Positions 52,253 through 61,505 of a DNA stretch of 64,000 bases are shown piece by piece (position 1 is the first letter of the stretch; each line of letters starts with the position of its first letter). The notes beneath the pieces are model-generated. The model was given only the letters and a program-made list of their open reading frames with translations, did not search any database and was not told the origin of the DNA. Source of the DNA: Chryseobacterium cucumeris (GTDB lineage: Bacteria; Bacteroidota; Bacteroidia; Flavobacteriales; Weeksellaceae); assembly GCF_016775705.1 (NCBI RefSeq), contig NZ_CP068760.1, forward strand, positions 496,001 through 560,000. Reading direction: 5' to 3'. The position numbers and the translations under genes are program-made.

Positions 52253-53914
52253 ATGAAAGCGCTAAAAACCTTAAACCCTTATTTTTGGAAACACAAAATA
52301 CTATTGTTTTGGGGGGTACTCTTTATCATTGCCAGTAATTTCTTTAATATATATAAGGTTCAGTTTGTAGGAAAATCTGTTGATGAACTTACAAAAAATG
52401 GGAATCTCGGCTTCAACCAACAGGTTTTAATCTATGTTGGAATTATTGTAGGATGTTCTCTTTTAACCGGATTCTTCACTTTTATGATGAGACAGACCAT
52501 TATTGTTGCGTCAAGGAGAATAGAATATGAACTTAAAAATAAAATCTACAGACATTATCAGGATTTATCTTTAACGGATTATAAACAGACCACCATCGGA
52601 GACTTAATGAACAGATTGAGCGAAGATGTTGTTGCAGTAAGAATGTATCTTGGTCCCGGGGTCATGTATGTAGCCAATCTGATTGTCTTAGTATTGATAA
52701 CGGCGATCTACATGGTAAAAACAGATGCTTCCATGACGATGTGGACTTTACTTCCTCTTCCTATTTTATCGTATGCTATTTATAAGGTAAGTTCAATCAT
52801 CAATAAAAAGTCAAAAATCATGCAGAAAAGCCAGTCTGCGATTTCAACTTTTGTACAGGACAGCTTTTCCGGAATCCGTGTGGTAAAATTTTTCGCCAGA
52901 GAAAAATATATCGAAAAAAACTATGGCATCAAAGTTACTGATTATCAAAACAAAGCCTTGGATCTGGCCAAGACAGAAGCCTATTTCTTCACCATTATTC
53001 TTTTCGTTATCGGTTTATTAAACGTAGCCATCATCTGGATTGGAGGTGCCAAATATATTGCCGGAGAATTAAGTATCGGTAAGATTGCTGATTTCTTCAT
53101 GTATATCAACACCCTGATTTTCCCGTTCTCTATGGTAGGATGGGTAACTTCTGTGAATCAGAGAGCTGAAGCGTCTATGCAGAGGATCAATGAATTCATG
53201 GATAAGAAATCGGAGATCATTAATACCAATTTTGAAAACTATCCTATCAAAGGAGATATTGAATTCAGAAACGTTTCTTATGTATATCCAAATACGGGAA
53301 TCAGGGCACTGGATAATTTAAGTTTTAAAGTAAAAGCCGGAGAGTCATTGGCTATTATGGGTAAAACCGGTAGTGGAAAATCAACAATTGCCTTGCTGTT
53401 GTGCAGATTAATAGATCCTACAGAAGGGGAAATTTTAATTGATGGCAAAAACCTGAAGGATCATAATCTGGAGAACTACAGAAACTTTATCGGGTATATT
53501 CCTCAGGAAAGTTACTTATTTTCTGATTCTATTGAAAATAATATTGGTTTTGCCATTGATCATCCTTCTCACGAGAAAGTAGTAGAATACTCAAAAATTG
53601 CAGATGTTCATAAGAATATTGTAGAGTTTAAAGATCAATATAAAACACTTGTTGGTGAACGCGGAGTAATGCTTTCGGGGGGACAAAAGCAGAGAATTTG
53701 TATCGCAAGAGCCTTAATTAAGAACCCCAATATTATCATTTTTGACGATTCTTTGTCTGCTTTAGACACAGAAACTGAGCAGAATATTCTGGAAAATATT
53801 GATAGAAAAATCAGCAATGCCACTTCCATAATTATCACACACAGAGAGTCTAGCGCTCAAAAAGCCCATCAAATTATCAACCTTACTGAAATTGCCAATT
53901 CTGTAACCGCTTAG
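52253..53914 (+). CDS. ABC exporter, fused membrane and ATPase domains
   Basis: A half-transporter of the type I exporter class, 553 residues from the ATG at 52253. A TTG at 52241 would lie inside the predicted -7 box and is rejected. N-terminal TMD with six helices (about 15-300). NBD with Walker A GKTGSGKSTIA, Q-loop IGYIPQES, signature LSGGQKQR, Walker B IIIFDDSLSALD and H-loop IITHRES. The catalytic Glu after Walker B is Asp, which lowers activity in some heterodimeric exporters. Substrate unknown (lipid or drug). Inner membrane. Confidence 0.93.
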   Translation: MKALKTLNPYFWKHKILLFWGVLFIIASNFFNIYKVQFVGKSVDELTKNGNLGFNQQVLIYVGIIVGCSLLTGFFTFMMRQTIIVASRRIEYELKNKIYRHYQDLSLTDYKQTTIGDLMNRLSEDVVAVRMYLGPGVMYVANLIVLVLITAIYMVKTDASMTMWTLLPLPILSYAIYKVSSIINKKSKIMQKSQSAISTFVQDSFSGIRVVKFFAREKYIEKNYGIKVTDYQNKALDLAKTEAYFFTIILFVIGLLNVAIIWIGGAKYIAGELSIGKIADFFMYINTLIFPFSMVGWVTSVNQRAEASMQRINEFMDKKSEIINTNFENYPIKGDIEFRNVSYVYPNTGIRALDNLSFKVKAGESLAIMGKTGSGKSTIALLLCRLIDPTEGEILIDGKNLKDHNLENYRNFIGYIPQESYLFSDSIENNIGFAIDHPSHEKVVEYSKIADVHKNIVEFKDQYKTLVGERGVMLSGGQKQRICIARALIKNPNIIIFDDSLSALDTETEQNILENIDRKISNATSIIITHRESSAQKAHQIINLTEIANSVTA

Positions 53915-53954
53915 CCATTTCATTCTCAATTGTTAAATAAATCATAAAAAAAAT

Positions 53955-53984
53955 TTTGTGATTAAAAGAATTCTTTTATATTTG
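53955..53984 (+). promoter_or_regulatory. Promoter of the DUF3276 gene (TTTG-N18-TATATTTG)
   Basis: TTTG at 53955-53958 and TATATTTG at 53977-53984 with 18 bp between; the ATG follows 29 bp later. One of the best matches in the window. Confidence 0.7.
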
Positions 53985-54013
53985 TTCTTAACAAGATTAA
54001 AAAATATCTAACA

Positions 54014-54349
54014 ATGAGTGAATACAAGGAACGCCATGAAAATGAGATTTTCACGAAGGTGTTAAAAGCAGGGAGAAGAACTTATTTCTTTGATGTGCGC
54101 GAGACGAAAGCAGGAGATTATTATCTTACAATCACTGAGAGTAAGAAGAATTTCGGAGAGAATGGGGAAGCTACATTCGAGAAGCATAAAATTTACCTTT
54201 ACAAGGAAGATTTTAAAAGTTTCCAGGAGATGTTTAATGAGTCCACAGATTTCATCATTAATGAAAAGGGTGAGGATGTAATTTCAGAAAAACATGACAA
54301 AGACTTCAAAAGCAGATCTTTTACAATTGATTCTGACGACGAAGTTTAA
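54014..54349 (+). CDS. DUF3276 / PUR-alpha-like nucleic-acid-binding protein
   Basis: A 111-residue cytoplasmic protein of the bacterial PUR family (DUF3276), related to the PUR repeat of eukaryotic Pur-alpha and to Borrelia BpuR. Pattern: EIFTKVLKAGRRTYFFDVRET, DYYLTITESKK, HKIYLYKEDFKSFQEMF, i.e. four strands and a helix. Expected to bind single-stranded nucleic acid as a dimer. The C-terminus is acidic (IDSDDEV). Single-gene unit with a strong promoter and terminator. Confidence 0.88.
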   Translation: MSEYKERHENEIFTKVLKAGRRTYFFDVRETKAGDYYLTITESKKNFGENGEATFEKHKIYLYKEDFKSFQEMFNESTDFIINEKGEDVISEKHDKDFKSRSFTIDSDDEV

Positions 54350-54364
54350 AAAAGAATATCTAAA

Positions 54365-54395
54365 AACACAAGCATCTGAAAAAGATGCTTTTTTT
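54365..54395 (+). terminator. Terminator of the DUF3276 gene
   Basis: AAGCATCT (54370-54377) pairs with AGATGCTT (54383-54390) around GAAAA, with a T run. Confidence 0.88.
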
Positions 54396-54418
54396 GTGCT
54401 CTGAAATTGTTTAAATAT

Positions 54419-54442
54419 AAAAAAACGGGCTAAAGCCCGTTT
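54419..54442 (-). terminator. Terminator of the FG-GAP gene
   Basis: AAACGGGC (54423-54430) pairs with GCCCGTTT (54435-54442) around TAAA; minus strand ends in U. Confidence 0.82.
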
Positions 54443-54460
54443 ATATTGAATATTAACTAG

Positions 54461-56812
54461 TTATTTCCTTTTTTCGTATTTTACTGATACTATTTCTTTT
54501 GAATCTTCTTTATCAAAAGGTGCTGATTTCAGGAAACTGTATAACACATCTGGCAGCTCATTCTGACATGGATCTTCTGAATTTCTGTTATTCATGCTGT
54601 TCACACTATTATTTGTAACATTTGCGGCAGAAAACATGACAATTCCCCCATCTTTTCTAAGGGTAGCCAACTCTTCATTCTTAGTACTTGAATCAAAATT
54701 TCCGAAGCACATTACATTGTTTTTGGTTTGCAGAACAGGAAATTTTTCAGAAGTAATGCCGGATAAGCTATTCCCATTCAGTTTAAATAATTTATAATCC
54801 CCATCAAAATTCCTGTGAGCAATAATTTCAGCAGCACCATCGGCGTCAATATCTCCAACAGCAAGCCCCTTCCAATCTGAAGCAGAGCCCCAATTTGTAA
54901 ATTCAGTAATTTTTGTGAGAACACCACTATCGTTTACACGATAAACATGGATACCATTATTTACAGCATTACTATCATCCGCATCAACAAGCAGCACAAT
55001 CTCATCTTTGCCATCTTTATCTAAATCACCTGATGCTACCGCTTTAATTTTAGAACTTGCAGCCAAGTTAAGTGTATTGACATATACTGACTGTATATCT
55101 GTGCCAACAAATTTATATACCCTAACTTCTTTATTAAAATTTCTTACTGTGATAACATCATCTTTTCCTCCACTTATAAAATTTCCTGCAACAACCCCTG
55201 CCCATTCGGACTGGGTTCCCCATCCTGTATATTTAGCATGCTCAGCAATATTACCATTTTCAACTTTTAGGACATAAAGACCATTTTCGGTAGCATCTGC
55301 ATGATCATTTAAAGCTATGATCTCACTTTTATTATCTCCAAAAAAGTCGCCTGCAGCCAATCCTTTCCAGTTATTGGAACCACCATATACTTTACTGGTG
55401 GTAACCTGTCGGAAGGCTCTGTCGTGGGGTTCTAAGGTCTGCATTAAGCCGTCAAAATTTCTGATAACAACAAATTCATCATCGCTATCTCCATCGAAAT
55501 TACCACTGGCAATACCTCTCCAATCGGAGTCTTCTCCATATTCATGATCCGTATTGACAGGCACAACTAAGTGTTCAAAATTTGATAAAAGTGCCCAAGT
55601 TATTGAAGAATCAAATACCGTTATATTGCTATAATAATTTTTAGCAGCCTGCAGATCTGAAACGATCTGATATAACATTTGATCATCATATTGAGATAAA
55701 TACAACCATAAATAAGCGGTATAAGTACCGTATCTAGGAGTCACAGTAGGATCAGAGGTATTAATATTATACTTGATATTCCAATTTTCACCATTATAAT
55801 TAACCCCATTTTTTATATGTAAAGGAGAGATATAAATATCTTTTGTCAGTGTTTTAGTATAGGCATTGATATCTGCAGTGGTATAAATAAGGCTTCCATT
55901 GATTGAAATACCATACCTATTACATTCATAAGGAAAAGCAGCAGTCAAATCAGCATGGGAAATATCTTCACGTAAAGTATCATACTTCCAGTAGGTCCAG
56001 ACATTAGATCCTAAGTTGGTATTAAGTTGTGTATTTGCTTTTATAAAATTGGCAATTTGATTGAGCTGGACAAGATAATTGTTTTCATTCGTTGCTCTGT
56101 ACATTTGTACAAGCACCCTTCCAACAGAACTTTGCATATTGAATGGTAAAATTACTCCTGGAAAAGCTATTGGTAGATTATTATCGCTTCGTTCTTTGTA
56201 ATATCCTATGGTGTTGTTAGAACCTGGCTCTATAAACCATTGATCTGAATGATAATTAAGTGTTTCCTTTATTTTCAGGATAAGGTCATTGGCAATTGCG
56301 TTATAGGTTTGTCCGGTATAACGGCCAGGTAAATCATATGTTAAGTTTTGAATAATGTTATCTTTTTTAACGATTGCTGCAAATTTAGCCATAGGATATA
56401 ATATATTAGCACTATGCACCAGATGAGGATAGGTTGCTCCCGAATCCATTTTTGGTATATTATAGTGATTATTCGACCAAGCAGGACCTATACTATCTCT
56501 ATAATCAGAAATTTGACTTAAACCCGGTACCTGACCTCTAAGATCATCCCTTCTGTCAATAGTGTTACCAATACATTTTATTAAGGTTTTGGCATATTTT
56601 GGTTCTTTTGTCTTCTCATACATTAAAACCAATGCTTCCATATGGGCCGGTACAGCCCACGCGAACTCAAGCTGATCCGGACTTGTTGAATTACCATCCC
56701 ACTGATCAAGACCTCTTGTATCAAAAAGACGTTTATAATAAGATTGGGAACCTGATTGAGAATAAGATTTTATTGCAAAAAAAACAATAAGAATTGTAAA
56801 GATTTTTTTCAT
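54461..56812 (-). CDS. Exported protein with helical N-terminal domain and FG-GAP/VCBS-like repeats
   Basis: A 783-residue exported protein from the ATG at 56812 (signal peptide MKKIFTILIVFFAIKSYSQ); the frame extends to 56872 but that part overlaps the promoter. Residues about 25-420 are helical, Trp/Tyr-rich and look like an alpha/alpha toroid (QLEFAWAVPAHMEALVLMYEK, YPHLVHSANILYPMAKFA), a fold of polysaccharide lyases and epimerases; no catalytic motif assigned. Residues 430-730 hold FG-GAP-like repeats (GNFDGDSDDEFVVIRNFDG, GDLDKDGKDEIVLLVD, GDIDADGAAEIIAHRNFDG), a Ca-binding propeller. No T9SS domain; the C-terminus has one Cys (DPCQNE). Confidence 0.78.
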   Translation of the reverse strand: MKKIFTILIVFFAIKSYSQSGSQSYYKRLFDTRGLDQWDGNSTSPDQLEFAWAVPAHMEALVLMYEKTKEPKYAKTLIKCIGNTIDRRDDLRGQVPGLSQISDYRDSIGPAWSNNHYNIPKMDSGATYPHLVHSANILYPMAKFAAIVKKDNIIQNLTYDLPGRYTGQTYNAIANDLILKIKETLNYHSDQWFIEPGSNNTIGYYKERSDNNLPIAFPGVILPFNMQSSVGRVLVQMYRATNENNYLVQLNQIANFIKANTQLNTNLGSNVWTYWKYDTLREDISHADLTAAFPYECNRYGISINGSLIYTTADINAYTKTLTKDIYISPLHIKNGVNYNGENWNIKYNINTSDPTVTPRYGTYTAYLWLYLSQYDDQMLYQIVSDLQAAKNYYSNITVFDSSITWALLSNFEHLVVPVNTDHEYGEDSDWRGIASGNFDGDSDDEFVVIRNFDGLMQTLEPHDRAFRQVTTSKVYGGSNNWKGLAAGDFFGDNKSEIIALNDHADATENGLYVLKVENGNIAEHAKYTGWGTQSEWAGVVAGNFISGGKDDVITVRNFNKEVRVYKFVGTDIQSVYVNTLNLAASSKIKAVASGDLDKDGKDEIVLLVDADDSNAVNNGIHVYRVNDSGVLTKITEFTNWGSASDWKGLAVGDIDADGAAEIIAHRNFDGDYKLFKLNGNSLSGITSEKFPVLQTKNNVMCFGNFDSSTKNEELATLRKDGGIVMFSAANVTNNSVNSMNNRNSEDPCQNELPDVLYSFLKSAPFDKEDSKEIVSVKYEKRK

Positions 56813-56869
56813 GTTAATAGCTTTGATTATGGTAATTTTAACGAGATTTTTCTCACGATTCTGGTTAAA

Positions 56870-56877
56870 CAAATATA
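56870..56877 (-). promoter_or_regulatory. -7 box of the FG-GAP gene
   Basis: Minus-strand TATATTTG, 57 bp upstream of the chosen start, 2 bp short of overlapping the rejected upstream ATG. Confidence 0.45.
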
Positions 56878-56970
56878 AATGTTTTGATCACCACTCATAG
56901 AATTTATTTAAAGAACTTTTATATAATATTTTGTAAATAGAGGAAAGATTTATCGATACTGAAAAAAAAT

Positions 56971-56999
56971 AAAAAAAGCCTTTCAAACTTTGAAAGGCT
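56971..56999 (-). terminator. Terminator of the beta-helix gene
   Basis: AGCCTTTC (56977-56984) pairs with GAAAGGCT (56992-56999); the A run at 56971 gives U on the minus strand. Confidence 0.85.
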
Positions 57000-57025
57000 A
57001 AAAATAAGTAAGATTTATCCGTACA

Positions 57026-58696
57026 TTATTTCTTGACAAATTTCTCTGTAATGATTTTGCTTTCCGTCTTTACGTTGAGAATATAAATTCCTGGCAGAAA
57101 TGCTGAAATATCAATTTTCGATTCTTTTGTGGTTATTATAAGTTGCCCGGATAGATTAAATACTTCCACCTTCAAAATTTTATTATTGGTTTCTATATTC
57201 AAAATATCTTTAGCGGGATTTGGATAAATTTTAAAATCGTGAATTGGTAATTCTGCAACACCAAGGTTTCCCATCAATTCGTAAGCTCCAGCATCTGGAT
57301 TACCCATACGGGCTGTTCCTCTTATATCGTCTGAGGGCGCATCTGTCAGCATTCCGTAATTGACAGCAACGCTATTGGGTAACAAGGACAAACCATCATC
57401 TGAAGTTCTTAAAACTCCATCAGCTCCAAAAATATTGGCTTCATCTGTAAAACCAGGATTAGTCTGGAATATATTATTAGGATAACCATATAAAGAATTT
57501 TGGTTTGCCAAAGTATAAAATCCCTGCGGCAACTGAAACAGGTTATTATAGAAGTAATTTTCAGCCGGCCAGTCATTATGATTTTTATAATCTGCTCCAG
57601 GCTGATTATCCGTACCATTGATATTACCCCAGAATATATTGTTTTTCACATAATTATTTCCCAGATAGGTAAAAAATCCGCCGCCTCTTGTTCCTATATT
57701 TTTATAAATGGTGTTATTGATCACTTTATTGCTTCCGTAATAAAGAAAAATTCCTCCTCCCATATAGTTTGAAGTATTTTCATAAAGCAGATTATTGACG
57801 ATGAGATTTGAACCCTTTTCAGTATAAATACCGCCGCCACCATAATAATAGGTATCAATCTGGCTGATCCCGGCTTTATTTTTAGCAATTACATTTTTAC
57901 TGATTACATTATTTACACCCAAAACCGCATAGATACCTCCACCATCGCCGGTAGCAGTATTATCGTGAATATAGTTATTGGTAATGGTATTGGTTCCTTG
58001 AAATACAATCACACCTGCGCCGTCATAAAAAGCTTTATTATTATAAATCTCATTGTTAGAAATGATATTATTACCATTTGAAGTATAAATGCCTCCACCG
58101 GAATAGCCGGAGTTCAAATAAATCCTGTTATTGGAAATTGTATTATTTCCATTAATAAAATAGATAGCAGGACCTGCTAATCTCGAAACAATATTTCCGC
58201 TTACATTATTATTAACAGTGCCAACAGCAAAACCATTGGAAATGGAAAATCCGTCTAATTTTACTCCAATAGCGCTGGCAATATTCGCTGCAAACAGCAC
58301 CACATGATAGCAATTATCATTTTTAGTTCCTAAATCTCCCAGGTCGCCGCTTAAGAGCGTTATATTAGTGTTTAAATTCCGGTCTGTTAAAGAAGTTTCT
58401 GTTCCATTAAAACCACCGTAGACTGAAATACCATCTTTTAAATAAAACGTCTTATCTCTGATATCTGAAGGAGAAGGATTTCCAAACGGATCTCTGGTAG
58501 GAAAATATGTTCCGGCGGCAACCCAGACTTCATCTCCAATCTGACTGCTATTGATTACTTCCTGCAAATCATTGCCTGCTGTAGCCCATGAAGTGTAGGG
58601 TGCGCTTCCGGTGGTGGAATTAATATTCACATATCGTACTGTTGAGGAAATTACAATGAAATTGAATATAAAAAGTAAAAAGTAGATCTTTTTCAT
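57026..58696 (-). CDS. Secreted right-handed beta-helix protein with T9SS type A sorting domain
   Basis: A 556-residue surface or secreted protein. Signal peptide MKKIYFLLFIFNFIVISS, then a region with WVAAGTYFPTRDPFG and DISVYGGFNGTETS-like text seen in choice-of-anchor/parallel beta-helix proteins. The middle (about 165-370) is a series of short repeats such as NNTISNNRIYLNSGYSGGGIY and NVISKNVIAKNKAG, the rungs of a right-handed beta-helix. End: T9SS domain (IYPNPAKDILNIETN, EKFVKK). May bind or cut polysaccharide; no catalytic residues recognised. An inverted repeat (58701-58722) precedes the ATG. Confidence 0.87.
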   Translation of the reverse strand: MKKIYFLLFIFNFIVISSTVRYVNINSTTGSAPYTSWATAGNDLQEVINSSQIGDEVWVAAGTYFPTRDPFGNPSPSDIRDKTFYLKDGISVYGGFNGTETSLTDRNLNTNITLLSGDLGDLGTKNDNCYHVVLFAANIASAIGVKLDGFSISNGFAVGTVNNNVSGNIVSRLAGPAIYFINGNNTISNNRIYLNSGYSGGGIYTSNGNNIISNNEIYNNKAFYDGAGVIVFQGTNTITNNYIHDNTATGDGGGIYAVLGVNNVISKNVIAKNKAGISQIDTYYYGGGGIYTEKGSNLIVNNLLYENTSNYMGGGIFLYYGSNKVINNTIYKNIGTRGGGFFTYLGNNYVKNNIFWGNINGTDNQPGADYKNHNDWPAENYFYNNLFQLPQGFYTLANQNSLYGYPNNIFQTNPGFTDEANIFGADGVLRTSDDGLSLLPNSVAVNYGMLTDAPSDDIRGTARMGNPDAGAYELMGNLGVAELPIHDFKIYPNPAKDILNIETNNKILKVEVFNLSGQLIITTKESKIDISAFLPGIYILNVKTESKIITEKFVKK

Positions 58697-58724
58697 TACC
58701 CGATAATGTTTTATAATTATCGTG

Positions 58725-58732
58725 CAAATATA
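58725..58732 (-). promoter_or_regulatory. -7 box of the beta-helix gene
   Basis: Minus-strand TATATTTG, 28 bp upstream of the start; followed by the leader hairpin CGATAAT/ATTATCG at 58701-58722. Confidence 0.5.
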
Positions 58733-58809
58733 CTTTTTCTAAGCCAGGATAAAAAAAATAACACACCAAAAAGTGTCATTTCAATACAACTTGATTGTTT
58801 TTGGGACAT

Positions 58810-58842
58810 AAAAAAAGCACATTTTCTTTTTGAAAATGTGCT
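58810..58842 (-). terminator. Terminator of the tRNA-His gene
   Basis: AGCACATTTTC (58816-58826) pairs with GAAAATGTGCT (58832-58842) around TTTTT; U tract from the A run at 58811. Confidence 0.85.
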
Positions 58843-58849
58843 AATTTAG

Positions 58850-58924
<75 letters not shown>

Positions 58925-58959
58925 GTTTTCTGAGTGCAAATATAGGACAATTTCCTCAA

Positions 58960-59679
58960 CTACCAAACAATTCCATCAAAATTTTTCAAAGAAATTAATC
59001 TTTCAGACGTAAAGCCCTCAGCATAAGCAACTCCCGATAACCGTCCTAAATCCTGTGCCCGGTACGTTAAGCTTTCATAGAAGTCTTTTGTCGTAATGGG
59101 AGTCTCAGGTTCTTTAGAAGTTGGGTCATAAAACTGAGTTTTGTACGCCATACAAGCTTCCAGTTTTTTAGGCAGGTATTCTGAAATGTCAATAACAAAT
59201 TCCGGTTTAATATCTTTCCACTGAATATAATGAAAAATATGTTTTGGCCTCCACACTTCCTGAGATTCACCTTCCAGTACGGTTTCAATTTTTCTCAGTC
59301 CGGACAAAAAGCACGCATCCGACACTAATTTCGCTCCTTTTGCATGATCCGGGTGTCTATCATCAATTGCATTAGCCAAGACGATTTCTGGTCTGTATTT
59401 GCGGATCATTTTTACAATCCTCATTTGATATTCTTCGGAATTTACCAAAAATCCATCTTTCATTCCAAGATTCTCTCTTGCGGAAAGCCCAAGGATTTTG
59501 GCTGCATCTGCTGCTTCAGTCTTTCTGGTTTCATCTGTACCTCTTGTTCCAAGCTCTCCCCTGGTAAGATCTACAACAACGCATTTTTTTCCTTCAGAAA
59601 CCATTTTAGCAATAGTTCCGCCACATCCAAGTTCTACATCGTCAGGATGTGCACCAAAAGCAAGTATATCAGTTTTCAT
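58960..59679 (-). CDS. bshB1: Bacillithiol biosynthesis deacetylase BshB1
   Basis: PIG-L-family zinc deacetylase converting GlcNAc-malate to GlcN-malate in bacillithiol synthesis. It has 239 residues from the ATG at 59679; the frame upstream to 59727 adds 16 non-conserved residues. Metal-binding and catalytic motif AFGAHPDDVELGCGGT (residues 7-22), then LTRGELGTRGT and RHPDHAKGAKL. The bshA and bshC genes are not in the window. Separated by 82 bp from the TPR gene. Confidence 0.93.
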   Translation of the reverse strand: MKTDILAFGAHPDDVELGCGGTIAKMVSEGKKCVVVDLTRGELGTRGTDETRKTEAADAAKILGLSARENLGMKDGFLVNSEEYQMRIVKMIRKYRPEIVLANAIDDRHPDHAKGAKLVSDACFLSGLRKIETVLEGESQEVWRPKHIFHYIQWKDIKPEFVIDISEYLPKKLEACMAYKTQFYDPTSKEPETPITTKDFYESLTYRAQDLGRLSGVAYAEGFTSERLISLKNFDGIVW

Positions 59680-59761
59680 AAACTCAAAGATAGGATTTAA
59701 AATAAAAACTTCCCAAACATTACGCATGGGAAGTTTTAATATCTATAATTTAAATTTTAAA

Positions 59762-61414
59762 TTACTTGTTGATTTCTGCATTTAATTTTACAGCATCCTG
59801 ATAAGTAGGGTCTAGCTGTAAAGATTTAGCTACATAATCTTTTGCTTTTGCCATATCAGAATCTTTACTCATATATGCTACTGCAAAGTAAGCGTAAGCA
59901 AGAGTCTGTTTGTTAGCTTCCTGATCAGCAGGTTTTACTGTGCTGATGAATTTCTCATAAGCCAATTTTGCTGCTTCATTGTTTCCTGCCTGCTGGTAAG
60001 AATACCCCTGGCTGTAATATGCCGGAGCCCAATCAGGAAGAAGTGCTGACATTTTTTGCCATGTAAGAATTGCTCCATTCCAGTTTTTGACATCCTGGTA
60101 AGCTGTTGCTAACTTAAATAATGAATCAGAATCCTGGCTGTTGGCAGCAACTTTCTGTTTTAATGCTTCAATTTCAGGAGTAGTAGGTCCTTTATCAGCT
60201 TCTGCCTGAGAAGCTCCACCACCACCTGCGATGTTTGCCAATTCAAGATCCCACTTCATTGTTTCATCCTTAGCAGCTTTTGCAATACCTACTTTTTGCT
60301 GAGCTTCAGCCATTAAAGCAGATTTTTTAGCAGCATCTTTTTCATCTTTTGCTAAACCGGCAGCAATAAGTCCCTGTAAACCTTGGTCTGCAGGCAATAC
60401 TCTTGTTTTCTCTGCCTGAGAAACGAAAGTATCCATATTTTGCTTGGCGTCTGCATAATTTCTATCTGCATATGCATTATAAGCTCTCAATTTGAATTTG
60501 ATAGGATCATCAATTTTATCAAAAATCTTATCTAATACCATTTTAGAGTTTGCATAATCTTCATTCGTGAAATATAGTTTTGCAATTTCTAATTGAGTAT
60601 ATGGATCTTCATCAGCATATTTTGTATAGTTGATAAGGTCTTGAGTAGCCTTTGCATTTTGCTGGTATCTGATATCGTAACCAGCCAATGCTTTGTACGC
60701 AGGAGCGTATGTAGGATCTACAGCAATTGCTTTATCAACGCTTTCTTTCGCTTTTTGCCACACTTGAGCAGCCATCCATAAAGTAGCCATTCTCGTGTAA
60801 ACTGAAGCTTTATTTTTTGCTACAGGTAACGCCTTGTCGTAAGCAGACATGGCTTCTCCCGGAGATCTTTTCAATCTGTAAGCATCTCCTAATGTATAAT
60901 AATAATGTGCAGGAACACCTTTTTTCTCAGCTTTCTCAATAGCTTTAGTCAAAAACTGGATTGCCAGGTCCGGTGAACTGTTTTTCTCGAATAAAGTTAA
61001 AGCTTCTGCTGCTCTGAAAAGAACTTCAGCATCTTTTTCTCTTGAATCAGCAACTACTTTTTGAATTTCAGCAACAGCATTTTTATCGCCTTTACCTAAT
61101 TTAACAGCAGCTAAACCAATTTTGTTCAGATAGCTTTTACCGTCTGCAGCTAATCCTTTGTTAAAGTTTTCAGTTGCCTTAGCATAATCCGGTTCTCCTT
61201 GTCTTAAGAAAGTATTTCCCAAATAGAAGTAGTTTTCAGCTGTAGGCTCTTTAGCGATCATGTCAGTGAAGTTTGTTTTTGCCTGCGCAAATTTATCACT
61301 GTCTATACTGTTGATACCATCCTGCAGTGTTTGTGCAGAGGCAAAACCGGTAAAAAATACCACGGCTGCTCCAAAAGCAATCTTCTTTACATTCATATTC
61401 ATTATATCTTTCAT
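59762..61414 (-). CDS. Exported tetratricopeptide-repeat protein
   Basis: A 550-residue periplasmic or outer-membrane protein with signal peptide (KKIAFGAAVVFFTGFASAQ) and TPR units over most of its length, e.g. AENYFYLGNTFLRQGEPDYAKATENF, HYYYTLGDAYRLKRSPGEAMSAYDKA, PAYYSQGYSYQQAGNNEAAKLAYEKF. ATG codons at 61414, 61402 and 61396 are all in frame; the first is listed. It lies behind the PstS-like gene, tonB and exbD, an order frequently met in flavobacteria, which suggests a role in TonB-dependent transport or envelope upkeep (inference). Confidence 0.88.
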   Translation of the reverse strand: MKDIMNMNVKKIAFGAAVVFFTGFASAQTLQDGINSIDSDKFAQAKTNFTDMIAKEPTAENYFYLGNTFLRQGEPDYAKATENFNKGLAADGKSYLNKIGLAAVKLGKGDKNAVAEIQKVVADSREKDAEVLFRAAEALTLFEKNSSPDLAIQFLTKAIEKAEKKGVPAHYYYTLGDAYRLKRSPGEAMSAYDKALPVAKNKASVYTRMATLWMAAQVWQKAKESVDKAIAVDPTYAPAYKALAGYDIRYQQNAKATQDLINYTKYADEDPYTQLEIAKLYFTNEDYANSKMVLDKIFDKIDDPIKFKLRAYNAYADRNYADAKQNMDTFVSQAEKTRVLPADQGLQGLIAAGLAKDEKDAAKKSALMAEAQQKVGIAKAAKDETMKWDLELANIAGGGGASQAEADKGPTTPEIEALKQKVAANSQDSDSLFKLATAYQDVKNWNGAILTWQKMSALLPDWAPAYYSQGYSYQQAGNNEAAKLAYEKFISTVKPADQEANKQTLAYAYFAVAYMSKDSDMAKAKDYVAKSLQLDPTYQDAVKLNAEINK

Positions 61415-61505
61415 TTTATATTTTCTAATAATTGAGTTTTATTATACACAATTTTCAGACCAAATCAAAATTTTTAATAAGGACAAATTGTGAATTTAAT
61501 ATTTT

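Noticed and set aside
49385..58810. A shared 13-mer, TTTTTGGGACATA, at 49385-49397 and 58798-58810
   Set aside because: Several 13-mer matches are expected by chance in 64 kb of AT-rich DNA, and the flanks do not match.
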